A DNA stretch of 15,655 nt. It comes from CACKLF01 sp002725175. Lineage in GTDB: Bacteria > Pseudomonadota > Alphaproteobacteria > Rhodobacterales > Rhodobacteraceae. Shown here piece by piece: positions 1-5,447 of this stretch. The DNA is taken from NCBI GenBank assembly GCA_002725175.2, contig PBQX02000059.1:1-15655 (forward strand), in the 5' to 3' direction. The notes beneath the pieces were generated by a model. That model was given only the letters and a program-made list of their open reading frames with translations. It had not been told where the DNA came from and ran no database searches. The translations under genes were made by a program, and so were the position numbers. Within the stretch, counting starts at the first letter, position 1. Each line of letters begins with the position of its first letter.

Positions 1-403
1 AGCAGGCTCTACTACTGGGGCAGGCTCTACTACTGGGGCAGGCTCTACTACTGGGGCAGGCTCTACTACTGGGGCAGGCTCTACTACTGTGACAGGCTCT
101 ACTACTGGGGCAGGCTCTACTACTGGGGCAGACTCTACTACTGGGGCAGACTCTACTACTGGGGTAGGCTCTACTACTGGGGTAGGCTCTACTACTGGTT
201 TAGTCTCTACTACTGGGGCAGGCTCTACTACTGGGGCAGGCTCTACTACTGGTTTAGTCTCTACTACTGGGGCAGGCTCTACTGGTTTAGTCTCTACTAC
301 TGGGGTAGGCTCTACTGGTTTAGTATCTACTACTGGGGTAGGCTCTACTGGTTTAGTATCTACTACTGGGACAGGCTCTACTACTGGGGCAGGCTCTACT
401 GGC
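1..403. repeat. 18-bp tandem repeat array (coding)
   Basis: On the plus strand the unit is GGCTCTACTACTGGGGCA, repeated with point variants and with shorter 12-bp and variant units containing GGTTTAGTCTC. It begins before the window, so its full copy number is unknown. The period is a multiple of three throughout, which keeps the minus-strand frame intact and gives the PVVEPA-type peptide repeat. Copies nearest the left edge are the most uniform, which suggests recent expansion there. Confidence 0.95.
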
Positions 404-891
404 TTAGGTGATTCTGCTATCTCTTCTGTTTTTTTTAATTCATTTTGGCGTTCAACCAAGGACATTACATTTATGGCATTTCCGCCGCGCATGCGGTGGT
501 CACCAAGTTGCATATTTGTCATTTCAGAATCTAACTCTCCTATATCATTTTGTGATATTTGTACAAGATGTAATTGTTGTGCAATGCTAAAAAAATTTTT
601 TGCAGTGTCAAATTTAATTATCCATGGGAAATCGCTACGTAAATATGCACGACTATCTCCTTGTGTTCTTTCAAATGTTGATTTACTCAAATATCTATCT
701 AATAATGCTTTTGCTGTTTCTGACATACTTTCATATGTTTCTTTAGATATTTCCCAAGTTGTTGTTGTCCCATCTTGCGTTTTAACATTATTATTTAATG
801 TATCATCCAATGATAGCCATAGTTCTCCATCAAAACGAAAGGCATTTTTATGTGTGCCAAGTGGTGTGTATTTTCTGCTTGACGTATCCAT
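1..891 (-). CDS. Hypothetical protein with C-terminal Pro-Val-Glu hexapeptide repeats (partial, runs off the window)
   Basis: An open frame of 297 codons starts at the ATG complementary to 889-891 and continues without a stop to the window edge, so the C-terminus is missing. Residues 1-163 are a non-repetitive soluble-looking domain that I do not recognise (it begins MDTSSRKYTPLGTHKN and has no signal peptide or membrane segment). From residue 164 the chain becomes a repeat of PVVEPA, with variants PVVETKP, PVVDTKP, PVVEPT and PVVESA, encoded by 18-bp tandem units. Such Pro/Glu/Val repeats usually form extended, stiff linkers or rods, as in the TonB linker; a spacer or fibre role here is inference. 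The opposite strand is also open over the repeat, but its frame becomes Cys/Phe-rich and runs into the GTPase gene, so the minus strand is preferred. The gene follows the GTPase on the same strand after 46 bases. Confidence 0.8.
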   Translation of the reverse strand, partial: MDTSSRKYTPLGTHKNAFRFDGELWLSLDDTLNNNVKTQDGTTTTWEISKETYESMSETAKALLDRYLSKSTFERTQGDSRAYLRSDFPWIIKFDTAKNFFSIAQQLHLVQISQNDIGELDSEMTNMQLGDHRMRGGNAINVMSLVERQNELKKTEEIAESPKPVEPAPVVEPVPVVDTKPVEPTPVVDTKPVEPTPVVETKPVEPAPVVETKPVVEPAPVVEPAPVVETKPVVEPTPVVEPTPVVESAPVVESAPVVEPAPVVEPVTVVEPAPVVEPAPVVEPAPVVEPAPVVEPA

Positions 892-914
892 TAATCAATT
901 AAATATAATAAAAA

Positions 915-928
915 TAGTGCACGCACTA
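915..928 (-). terminator. Small hairpin downstream of the GTPase gene
   Basis: A 5-bp stem (TAGTG/CACTA) with a 4-base loop lies 10 bases past the GTPase stop codon and, read on the minus strand, is followed by an ATTTTTATT run. It resembles the short palindromes where mimivirus transcripts end. The stem is short, so the call is tentative. Confidence 0.3.
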
Positions 929-937
929 CAGGCTAAG

Positions 938-1459
938 TTAATATTCTGTTTCTAAATCGCTATCACTATAGTAATCTTTTTCAATGAAAATACCAGTAGC
1001 TTCTTTTGCGGATACTAACAAATGGTCTTTAAATACTTTTTTATTCCAATAATCCGATTTATTGCCTACAACAATTATATCTATATTATTACCGAATTCT
1101 GTAGTAGCCTTATTTTTCCAGAATTCTATGTTTTTATAGCTATTAATGCTTGATATGTCATACACTATTACAGCTGCATCTATATTCATGTTTTTGAGTT
1201 TATTTTTAGCTTCAATTACTTTCAATGGATTGATATGGTAATATGCGGAATCAAATCCGGGATAATCAATATATGTTAAAAAATTATGATTTATAAAACG
1301 AATATATTTCGTTTGTAAATAATTGTCAGTAAATTTGTTACGACAAGTCAAGAGATTTATTAAAGATGTTTTACCAACAAGGGGGTCACCTATGAATACA
1401 ATGTTTCCTTTATTGGAGTCAGTAGATCTATACTTTTTAATAGAATCCAAAAGGCACAT
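938..1459 (-). CDS. Ras-like small GTPase
   Basis: The 173-residue protein is a single small-GTPase domain. The P-loop GDPLVGKTS (G1) is at residues 24-32, the DxxG motif is DYPG at 65-68 (G3), the base-recognition motif NKSD is at 133-136 (G4), and SAK at 150-152 fits G5. A Thr-rich switch I is less clear (Thr44 or Thr50). Two points are unusual. The residue after DYPG is Phe, where Ras and Rab proteins have the Gln that positions the hydrolytic water, so intrinsic hydrolysis may be slow. The C-terminus (DSDLETEY) is acidic with no Cys, so there is no prenylation signal and any membrane attachment must come through a partner. Giant viruses are known to carry Rab/Ras-like GTPases, thought to act on host vesicle traffic; that role here is inference. 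It sits 29 bases after the upstream basic orphan on the same strand. Confidence 0.9.
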   Translation of the reverse strand: MCLLDSIKKYRSTDSNKGNIVFIGDPLVGKTSLINLLTCRNKFTDNYLQTKYIRFINHNFLTYIDYPGFDSAYYHINPLKVIEAKNKLKNMNIDAAVIVYDISSINSYKNIEFWKNKATTEFGNNIDIIVVGNKSDYWNKKVFKDHLLVSAKEATGIFIEKDYYSDSDLETEY

Positions 1460-1488
1460 ATATTACTTCTGTATTTGGATTTTTATTT

Positions 1489-1890
1489 TCATTTGTATCT
1501 TTTCCTTAAAGTTCGACGTCGGACTCGGCGTCCGATACCCCCTCCTCCTCGTTCTCGGCGTCTGTTTTTTCTTGTTTTTAAGTTTTTTAATGCTCTATTC
1601 AAACTAAAGTGTTTATACCACTTGGAAGGTGGTCCCGCTTCATCCCATAATTCATGCCATTTACCTCTTCTATGAAAACGTTCATCAATATTAACATTTT
1701 CTGGATAAAATTGTCCAAGAAAACCTTTAAAAGTCGGTTCTTCTTCTGTACCATATTCTCTCCATATAGCTCTTCTATATCGTATCATTTGTTCTCTTAA
1801 AAAATCATTATTCATAGTTTCTAGATCTTGACGTAGTCTCAAATCTTCTAAATCAACAACTATTGTATCTATATCCGTATCTTCATTCAT
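1489..1890 (-). CDS. Hypothetical protein with Arg-rich basic tail
   Basis: This 133-residue protein has an acidic N-terminus (MNEDTDIDTIVVDLEDLRLR), a central region rich in Trp, Arg and Tyr (about residues 35-95) and an extremely basic C-terminus from about residue 105 with a GGGG stretch between Arg runs. No family is recognised. The charge asymmetry would suit a nucleic-acid-binding protein, but that is inference. The DNA encoding the basic tail is much richer in G+C than the rest of the gene and contains a GC-rich inverted repeat at 1519-1535, so the tail may be an added segment. The ATG at 1890 is followed upstream by the AT-rich divergent spacer shared with the gene at 2096. Confidence 0.75.
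   Translation of the reverse strand: MNEDTDIDTIVVDLEDLRLRQDLETMNNDFLREQMIRYRRAIWREYGTEEEPTFKGFLGQFYPENVNIDERFHRRGKWHELWDEAGPPSKWYKHFSLNRALKNLKTRKNRRRERGGGGIGRRVRRRTLRKRYK
1519..1535. repeat. GC-rich inverted repeat in the tail of the basic orphan
   Basis: TCGGAC and GTCCGA form a perfect 6-bp stem around a 5-base loop (TCGGC). A near-identical 17-mer with the same stem and loop TCCGA occurs at 8550-8566 inside the lon-like gene. Both stand out from the AT-rich surroundings. Confidence 0.7.
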
Positions 1891-2095
1891 TAATTAATTA
1901 CTAATATTTTTTGAGTGATTTTGGATTATTTTGAATTAAATTTAATTAATTTTAATTATTTACTAATTATTTGGGTATTATTTTAATAAATTAATTCATT
2001 TTTTACCAAATTAATTGTTTTTAATTAATTTTTTTTAATTATTTTTTATTTATTTTATTTATTTTAGTCCGATTTTTTCTAATTATAAATAATAT
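1891..2095. promoter_or_regulatory. AT-rich divergent intergenic spacer
   Basis: These 205 bases separate the divergent starts at 1890 (-) and 2096 (+). They are almost entirely A/T with many overlapping TTAATTAA-type words, and so must hold both promoters. A TCTA core flanked by A/T (about 2078-2081) lies some 15 bases before the plus-strand ATG and resembles the late promoter core described for the mimivirus relative CroV. No mimivirus early element (AAAATTGA) is seen here. Confidence 0.4.
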
Positions 2096-3655
2096 ATGTA
2101 TAAAACATCAAAAAATACTAGAATAAAAAGAAATAAAATTAATAAAAAAAAAATCAATTTTCACCTCATAGCTGGCACGCCGGGTCAAGAAGAAAAACAA
2201 AATATATATAGAGTTCTGGCCGATGACGACGTCGAACGGCCACTGTCGCCTCCCGGCTTGTCCAAGGCCAATTCGCGCGAAAAACGTATAGAAGCGTTAA
2301 AGAAAAAATTTGCATTATATGATGACAAACAAGCAGCACACAGTGCTGCTTATAATGCTATTATAGCAAATGAAGATAGGCACGCTGCCCAGAAAGCGGC
2401 GCAAGATGCAACAGATGCGGCTAATTTAAGAGGAGAACAGCTGTCCAATTTAGAAAAGCCAAGTCTTGAAATATTATTAGGTAATTTGGAAAAAGAAAAA
2501 AATCGTATAGAAAATGCTACTAATAAGATTTTGATGGAACTTGACAAAAAGAAGGCAGAAGAAGTAGCAACCGCGGCCATGAGTGCAAATAAAGATAGAG
2601 AAGCTGCATCAGATGCGGCGATGAGTGCCAAATTAGCAGCCGAGGATCGTTCCGCGGCCGCGGCCGCGGCGAGTAGTGCGGCAGCAGCGATTCAAAAGCG
2701 GAAACGTATTAAGAAACGTAATAAACTTGCTGCAAAGCGTAAACAACGCGTTCTCGAAAGGAAGGAGGCAGACTCGGCCGCCGACGCATCAGCGCTCGAC
2801 GACGAGGAGCAGCTTCGCCAGGTCAGTGATATGGCCGAATTATGGGAAAGTAAAATATCAGATTATATGAATAAGTTTCCAATTTTAAGGATTTCGGCAA
2901 TAAAGATGACACAGCATGTGATTGACCCAAATTATGCGCCATTTTTAGATAAAATAATGAATGAAATAATTCAGATTGATGAGATAATGCAAAATGAAGG
3001 AGTATCGTGGAGATTGGCAAACATTTACTATGATAAACCAAATATGTCCGAAAAAGAAAAGAAAGAAATGGTTAAGCACGATATAGTATTAAGTTCTATG
3101 ACGCCGGAGGATGAACGCCATGGTGATGAAGAGAATATTCGCCCGAAAATGACAGAATCAGACAAAAATATACATGAATTAATGAGAAAATATAGAATAT
3201 CACGTAAAACTGCTAAAATATTTCATGAAAATCCAGACTGGTCTGAAGATAAAAAATCACGCGTATCTGCAGAAGATCCTGTAACTCAAGATGCAAAAAT
3301 GAGAGAATTTAATATTAATAGAGATTCTGCAAAAGACCTTTTATCAAATCCAACAGATGATATTGATACATGGAAAAAAACTCTTTCAAAAGACCCATTC
3401 TTTCAAAAGAAAATCGAAGATTTAATGAATGAATTTCATTGTAGTTATGACACTGCAATGTTTATGTTAATAAGGCCAAATGCGACAGAAGAGGAAATAG
3501 ATGAAATTCTTAGAAATGATAAAACATTCGTATCTCATTCTAATAGTCTTGAGGAACATGCACTATTCTTGAAACGGCAAGCAGATATAAAACTTAAAGC
3601 AGATCAAAAAAAAGCAAAGTCAAAAGCGAAACGCCAACTTCGTAGACGCAAATAG
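2096..3655 (+). CDS. Hypothetical Ala-rich coiled-coil protein with five short C-terminal repeats
   Basis: The 519-residue protein has four parts. A Lys-rich leader covers residues 1-22 (MYKTSKNTRIKRNK). Residues 60-245 are Ala/Lys/Glu/Asp-rich and probably helical or coiled-coil, with local repeats such as NEDRHAAQKAAQDA and NKDREAASDAAMSA and a very basic block at 200-223. Residues 254-470 hold five copies of a repeat whose cores are Met258-Ala268, Met298-Ala308, Met363-Ala373, Met402-Ala412 and Met444-Ala454. In every copy Met and Ala are exactly ten residues apart, with [FY] and I/V between them in most, and the best copies read LMRKYRISRKTAK and KMREFNINRDSAK. The tail (490-519) is again basic. 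The helix-turn-helix spacing loosely recalls UBA/CUE-type helices, but I do not assign a family. Two stretches of the DNA (about 2170-2280 and 2640-2820) are GC-rich and include an 18-bp palindrome. A basic scaffold or DNA-associated virion protein is possible. Confidence 0.8.
   Translation: MYKTSKNTRIKRNKINKKKINFHLIAGTPGQEEKQNIYRVLADDDVERPLSPPGLSKANSREKRIEALKKKFALYDDKQAAHSAAYNAIIANEDRHAAQKAAQDATDAANLRGEQLSNLEKPSLEILLGNLEKEKNRIENATNKILMELDKKKAEEVATAAMSANKDREAASDAAMSAKLAAEDRSAAAAAASSAAAAIQKRKRIKKRNKLAAKRKQRVLERKEADSAADASALDDEEQLRQVSDMAELWESKISDYMNKFPILRISAIKMTQHVIDPNYAPFLDKIMNEIIQIDEIMQNEGVSWRLANIYYDKPNMSEKEKKEMVKHDIVLSSMTPEDERHGDEENIRPKMTESDKNIHELMRKYRISRKTAKIFHENPDWSEDKKSRVSAEDPVTQDAKMREFNINRDSAKDLLSNPTDDIDTWKKTLSKDPFFQKKIEDLMNEFHCSYDTAMFMLIRPNATEEEIDEILRNDKTFVSHSNSLEEHALFLKRQADIKLKADQKKAKSKAKRQLRRRK
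2652..2669. repeat. 18-bp perfect GC-only palindrome
   Basis: CCGCGGCCGCGGCCGCGG is its own reverse complement and contains no A or T. It encodes part of the Ala run near residue 190 of the surrounding protein. Alanine runs can be written with A/T-ending codons, so the exclusive use of GCG/GCC here is unlike the rest of the gene. Confidence 0.85.
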
Positions 3656-3658
3656 GCA

Positions 3659-3672
3659 TATTATACATAATA
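3659..3672. terminator. Palindrome at the junction of two convergent genes
   Basis: TATTAT-AC-ATAATA lies across the 5-base gap between the plus-strand stop (3653-3655) and the minus-strand stop (3661-3663). A hairpin here would serve both transcripts, as in the mimivirus hairpin rule. The stem is pure A/T, so on its own it is weak evidence. Confidence 0.3.
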
Positions 3673-4179
3673 ATCCACCTTTCGGCTGGGACATGGGTAT
3701 CTTTCCTGTTCTTTAGATAGTTTACCTTCAATGCAATTATAATTGTATAGATATCCATATTGTTCTTCCAAGAATTCAAAGAATCTATCGTCTTCAGCAG
3801 AACATTCGTCTAAATGCAGTAATGTTGTTCCGTCATACATATGTCTCATGTCTCCAGCTAATATTCTGTCTTCACAAGAACTGAAATAGTCATATGCGAC
3901 GTTTTTACTCCAAGCTCTTCCCCAAATATACACTTTCATAGTCCAACTTCTTGACCAAGTATATATATTTAAGTCAGTCGACGCTGACATTCGCTCATTA
4001 GATAGATCTGAATATAATCCCTTTGAACACAATGCTATGTTTATAATACCAGGTAAAGATAATTTGTTGATAAAGAAGTCACCATTAATAATATCCTCAA
4101 ACTTATTCACTTTACACTGTATATTTAATTTGTTTTTAAATAAATCACCAATTGCCATTTTTTCATAATTCATATTCAT
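3661..4179 (-). CDS. Hypothetical protein, 172 residues
   Basis: The open frame extends upstream to a GTG at 4185, but the first ATG in frame (MNMNYEKMAIGDLFKNK) is at 4179 and is preferred. No family is recognised. The protein is soluble-looking, with a hydrophobic segment around residues 42-55 that is too short for a confident membrane span, several Trp in a Trp/Ser/Arg stretch (YTWSRSWTMKVYIWGRAWSK) in the middle, and an acidic second half with scattered Cys. It might be a degraded F-box or ankyrin-type protein (the start resembles the short N-terminal blocks of such viral proteins), but no repeat is visible, so I leave it unassigned. It is convergent with the gene ending at 3655. Confidence 0.65.
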   Translation of the reverse strand: MNMNYEKMAIGDLFKNKLNIQCKVNKFEDIINGDFFINKLSLPGIINIALCSKGLYSDLSNERMSASTDLNIYTWSRSWTMKVYIWGRAWSKNVAYDYFSSCEDRILAGDMRHMYDGTTLLHLDECSAEDDRFFEFLEEQYGYLYNYNCIEGKLSKEQERYPCPSRKVDYYV

Positions 4180-4268
4180 GAACACAGCATCCTTTCCTAT
4201 TTAATATATATTTTAATGGTTCATTTTTTTGCAAAAAAAAATTTACAAATTCCTAAATCCCTAAATTC

Positions 4269-4811
4269 CTAAATAATATTTAGCAGCATTTGATTGTGAA
4301 TTGCTTCCTTATTTAGTTGCTTTTTGGCACTAATTTTTCTCCTATTTTCCTTCTGGCTCTCATTCTCCCATGATGAGGAGAGCTTATACGCCGTTATGAC
4401 AGTATTTAGCGTCTTGTTTGTCATATAGACAATATTCTTATATTGTACCTTCCAGCGTGCTTCTCCGCCCCTGGTTTGACTGCGTCTGACCTTACCATGC
4501 ATTTTGGTCATCTTGAGCTCATTCAGCGAGATATGTCTTTCTGCCATGCGTTCCATTCCGTGTGGCGTCAGAATCAATGGAGATTCTGCTCTCCTTTTCA
4601 TGAAATATGGGTGAATACTTGGGTATTTCTTATTTGACTGCTTTTTATTAGTAAAGGTTTTTTTATTTGCCCTGCTATTGGATAGCAGTGCAGCCTTGTG
4701 TCTCACATGCTTTTGTGAATAAATATGTCTCTTTTGTTTTTCTTTTTTTTGATATTTCTTGCTAATTCTTGTATGACTAGAAAGAAATTTCTGATTCATT
4801 TTGCGACTCAT
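4269..4811 (-). CDS. DUF4258-like protein with basic N-terminus
   Basis: The frame is open to a TTG at 4841, but the first ATG (MSRKMNQKFLSSHTR) is at 4811 and gives 180 residues. The first 70 residues are very rich in Lys, Arg and Ser. Residues 81-144 carry the pattern of the DUF4258 family: LTPHGMERMAERHISLNELK (His84, Arg88 and Arg92, then a helix), a basic turn, a strand RWKVQYKNIVYMTN and the closing strand VITAYKL. DUF4258 is a small alpha/beta domain related to RelE/BrnT-like toxins and is often found as a stand-alone domain of unknown substrate. The basic extension suggests RNA or DNA binding, but activity is not predictable from sequence alone. The stop codon lies in three TNCCTAAA 8-mers. 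Confidence 0.65.
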   Translation of the reverse strand: MSRKMNQKFLSSHTRISKKYQKKEKQKRHIYSQKHVRHKAALLSNSRANKKTFTNKKQSNKKYPSIHPYFMKRRAESPLILTPHGMERMAERHISLNELKMTKMHGKVRRSQTRGGEARWKVQYKNIVYMTNKTLNTVITAYKLSSSWENESQKENRRKISAKKQLNKEAIHNQMLLNII

Positions 4812-5114
4812 TGCTTTATACTCTGTATATATAATATACAAAACTTATATTCATTTTTTTGGAAAAATAATTAATCTTACGAAATAGATTTTTTGTTTTT
4901 AAAATATTATGTTTGCAAGAAATTTTAGGAATTATTTATTAGTATTTACAATTGTGAATTTATGTATGATATTAATTAGTTAAATATATGTAATAAAGTA
5001 TGAATATTGTATTACGATACTTTAATCAAAAATATATTCAAAAGATTATTTCATCATGAAAAAATACCAAATGGTAGATGGAATTTAGAAGATAAATATA
5101 TATTCTTTATAAAA
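4812..5114. other. 303-base AT-rich interval without an intact gene
   Basis: This stretch is very A/T-rich and lies between the DUF4258-like gene and the tRNA array. The only coding hints are a 24-codon hydrophobic frame at 4909-4983 (MFARNFRNYLLVFTIVNLCM and a few more residues), which I do not trust, and the possible frameshifted mini-gene at 5000-5129 listed separately. The promoter of the 4811 gene should lie at its left end; a TATATAT stretch is present at about 4825-4838. Confidence 0.6.
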
Positions 5115-5129
5115 TGGAGAATACGGTGA
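5000..5129 (+). pseudogene. Possible frameshifted mini-gene
   Basis: The ATG at 5000 opens 19 codons (MNIVLRYFNQKYIQKIISS) and then stops at 5057. The +1 frame is open for 41 codons from 5004 to 5126 and reads RLFHHEKIPNGRWNLEDK in its middle, which looks like real protein rather than random A/T sequence. Removing one A from the run at 5040-5043 joins the two into a continuous peptide of about 42 residues. The end overlaps the 3' end of the tRNA-Ala gene on the other strand. It could be a decayed gene, a sequencing indel in a homopolymer or a chance open frame. Confidence 0.3.
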
Positions 5130-5186
5130 TCGAAACCGTGACTTCCCGCATGCAAAGCGGGCACTCTACCACTGAGTTAATTCCCC
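5115..5186 (-). tRNA. tRNA-Ala (anticodon TGC)
   Basis: The minus strand folds into a complete cloverleaf: acceptor GGGGAAT/ATTCTCC, D arm ACTC-AGTGGTA-GAGT, anticodon stem CCCGC/GCGGG with loop TTTGCAT, 5-base variable loop, and T arm ACGGT-TTCGATC-ACCGT. The acceptor has G3:U70, the classic alanine identity pair, and the discriminator is A73. CCA is not encoded. It reads GCA and, by wobble, other Ala codons. There is no intron, unlike its two neighbours. Confidence 0.96.
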
Positions 5187-5212
5187 GGATGGCGTCATCA
5201 TAACGCAAAAAA

Positions 5213-5233
5213 ACCAATACAAAATGTATTGGT
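5213..5233 (-). terminator. Hairpin plus T-run between tRNA-Arg and tRNA-Ala
   Basis: ACCAATAC and GTATTGGT form a perfect 8-bp stem with a 5-base loop, starting one base after the discriminator of tRNA-Arg. Read on the minus strand it is followed by TTTTTTT. That is the shape of a transcript end signal, whether a Pol III-like T-run or a mimivirus-type 3' hairpin. Confidence 0.6.
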
Positions 5234-5234
5234 A

Positions 5235-5321
5235 TACCCTCGACGGGACTCGAACCCGCGATCTTAAGATAGATTCTATAATATAGAAGTCTTACGCGTT
5301 ATCCAACTGCGCCACGAGGGC
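5235..5321 (-). tRNA. tRNA-Arg (anticodon TCT) with a 13-nt intron
   Basis: The exons are 5284-5321 and 5235-5270. Acceptor GCCCTCG/CGAGGGT (the first pair is G:U), D arm GCGC-AGTTGGATA-ACGC, anticodon stem TAAGA/TCTTA and T arm GCGGG-TTCGAGT-CCCGT are all present, with discriminator A73 and no encoded CCA. The apparent anticodon loop has 20 bases; removing 13 bases between positions 37 and 38 leaves CTTCTAA, a normal tRNA-Arg(TCT) loop. The mature length is 74. It reads AGA, the favoured Arg codon in an AT-rich genome. The A box (TGGCGCAGTTGG) and B box (GGTTCGAGTCC) match eukaryotic Pol III consensus sequences. Confidence 0.93.
5271..5283 (-). other. Intron of tRNA-Arg(TCT) at the canonical 37/38 site
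   Basis: The 13-base intron is TATTATAGAATCT. Its ATAGAA pairs with TTCTAT, which covers the anticodon and the first intron base, giving the anticodon-intron helix expected of a eukaryotic pre-tRNA. The exact site is placed at 37/38 by convention and by the normal loop that results. Confidence 0.85.
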
Positions 5322-5364
5322 TTTTGTAAAACACATCGACACCAGTGTGATTTGAACACACGCG

Positions 5365-5392
5365 ATTCTGTGTGAATCATTTTAATTCACAA
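5365..5392 (-). other. Ectopic 28-nt intron in the variable arm of tRNA-Ser
   Basis: The inner stem TGTGAAT/ATTCACA (7 bp) closes a 7-base loop. Exon TCTG pairs perfectly with intron CAGA to give the 4-bp central helix, flanked by 3-base bulges CAT and ATC on opposite strands, and GTGC/GCGT form the outer helix. This is the strict bulge-helix-bulge layout. Cutting after the second base of each bulge leaves GCTCTGCA joined to CGC, which is the standard serine variable arm. Confidence 0.9.
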
Positions 5393-5425
5393 TGCAGAGC
5401 ACAATCCCTTAGCAGGGGACCACCT

Positions 5426-5447
5426 AGAGGTGAAATTTTTTATTTCT
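5426..5447 (-). other. Ectopic 22-nt intron in the D arm of tRNA-Ser
   Basis: The inner stem GAAAT/ATTTC closes an A5 loop. Outside it, exon TGGT faces intron ACCT (three pairs plus one T-T mismatch), with 3-base bulges TAA on the 5' side and CTA on the 3' side. This is a slightly relaxed bulge-helix-bulge motif. Cutting after the second base of each bulge removes 22 bases and restores the D arm of a normal tRNA-Ser. Confidence 0.82.

Noticed and set aside
1..403. CRISPR-like array
   Set aside because: Units are contiguous, 18 bp, coding and without spacers, so this is a tandem coding repeat.
89..955. Plus-strand 288-codon frame beginning with Thr/Gly/Ser repeats
   Set aside because: It is the shadow of the minus-strand repeat gene. 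Beyond the repeat it turns Cys/Phe/Ser-rich and runs into the end of the GTPase gene, while the minus frame has a proper start and a normal composition.
4180..4185. GTG start for the 172-residue orphan
   Set aside because: An in-frame ATG lies two codons downstream, and eukaryotic viruses rarely start at GTG.
4250..4273. Telomere-like repeats (TTCCTAAA, TCCCTAAA, TTCCTAAA)
   Set aside because: There are only three imperfect 8-mers, the last one overlapping a gene end, within a continuous gene-dense region; no sign of a chromosome end.
4812..4841. TTG start extending the DUF4258-like protein by ten residues
   Set aside because: An ATG at 4811 is in frame and the extension covers A/T promoter-like sequence.
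4909..4983. 24-codon hydrophobic frame
   Set aside because: A/T-rich sequence readily gives Phe/Ile/Leu/Asn-rich frames and nothing else supports it.
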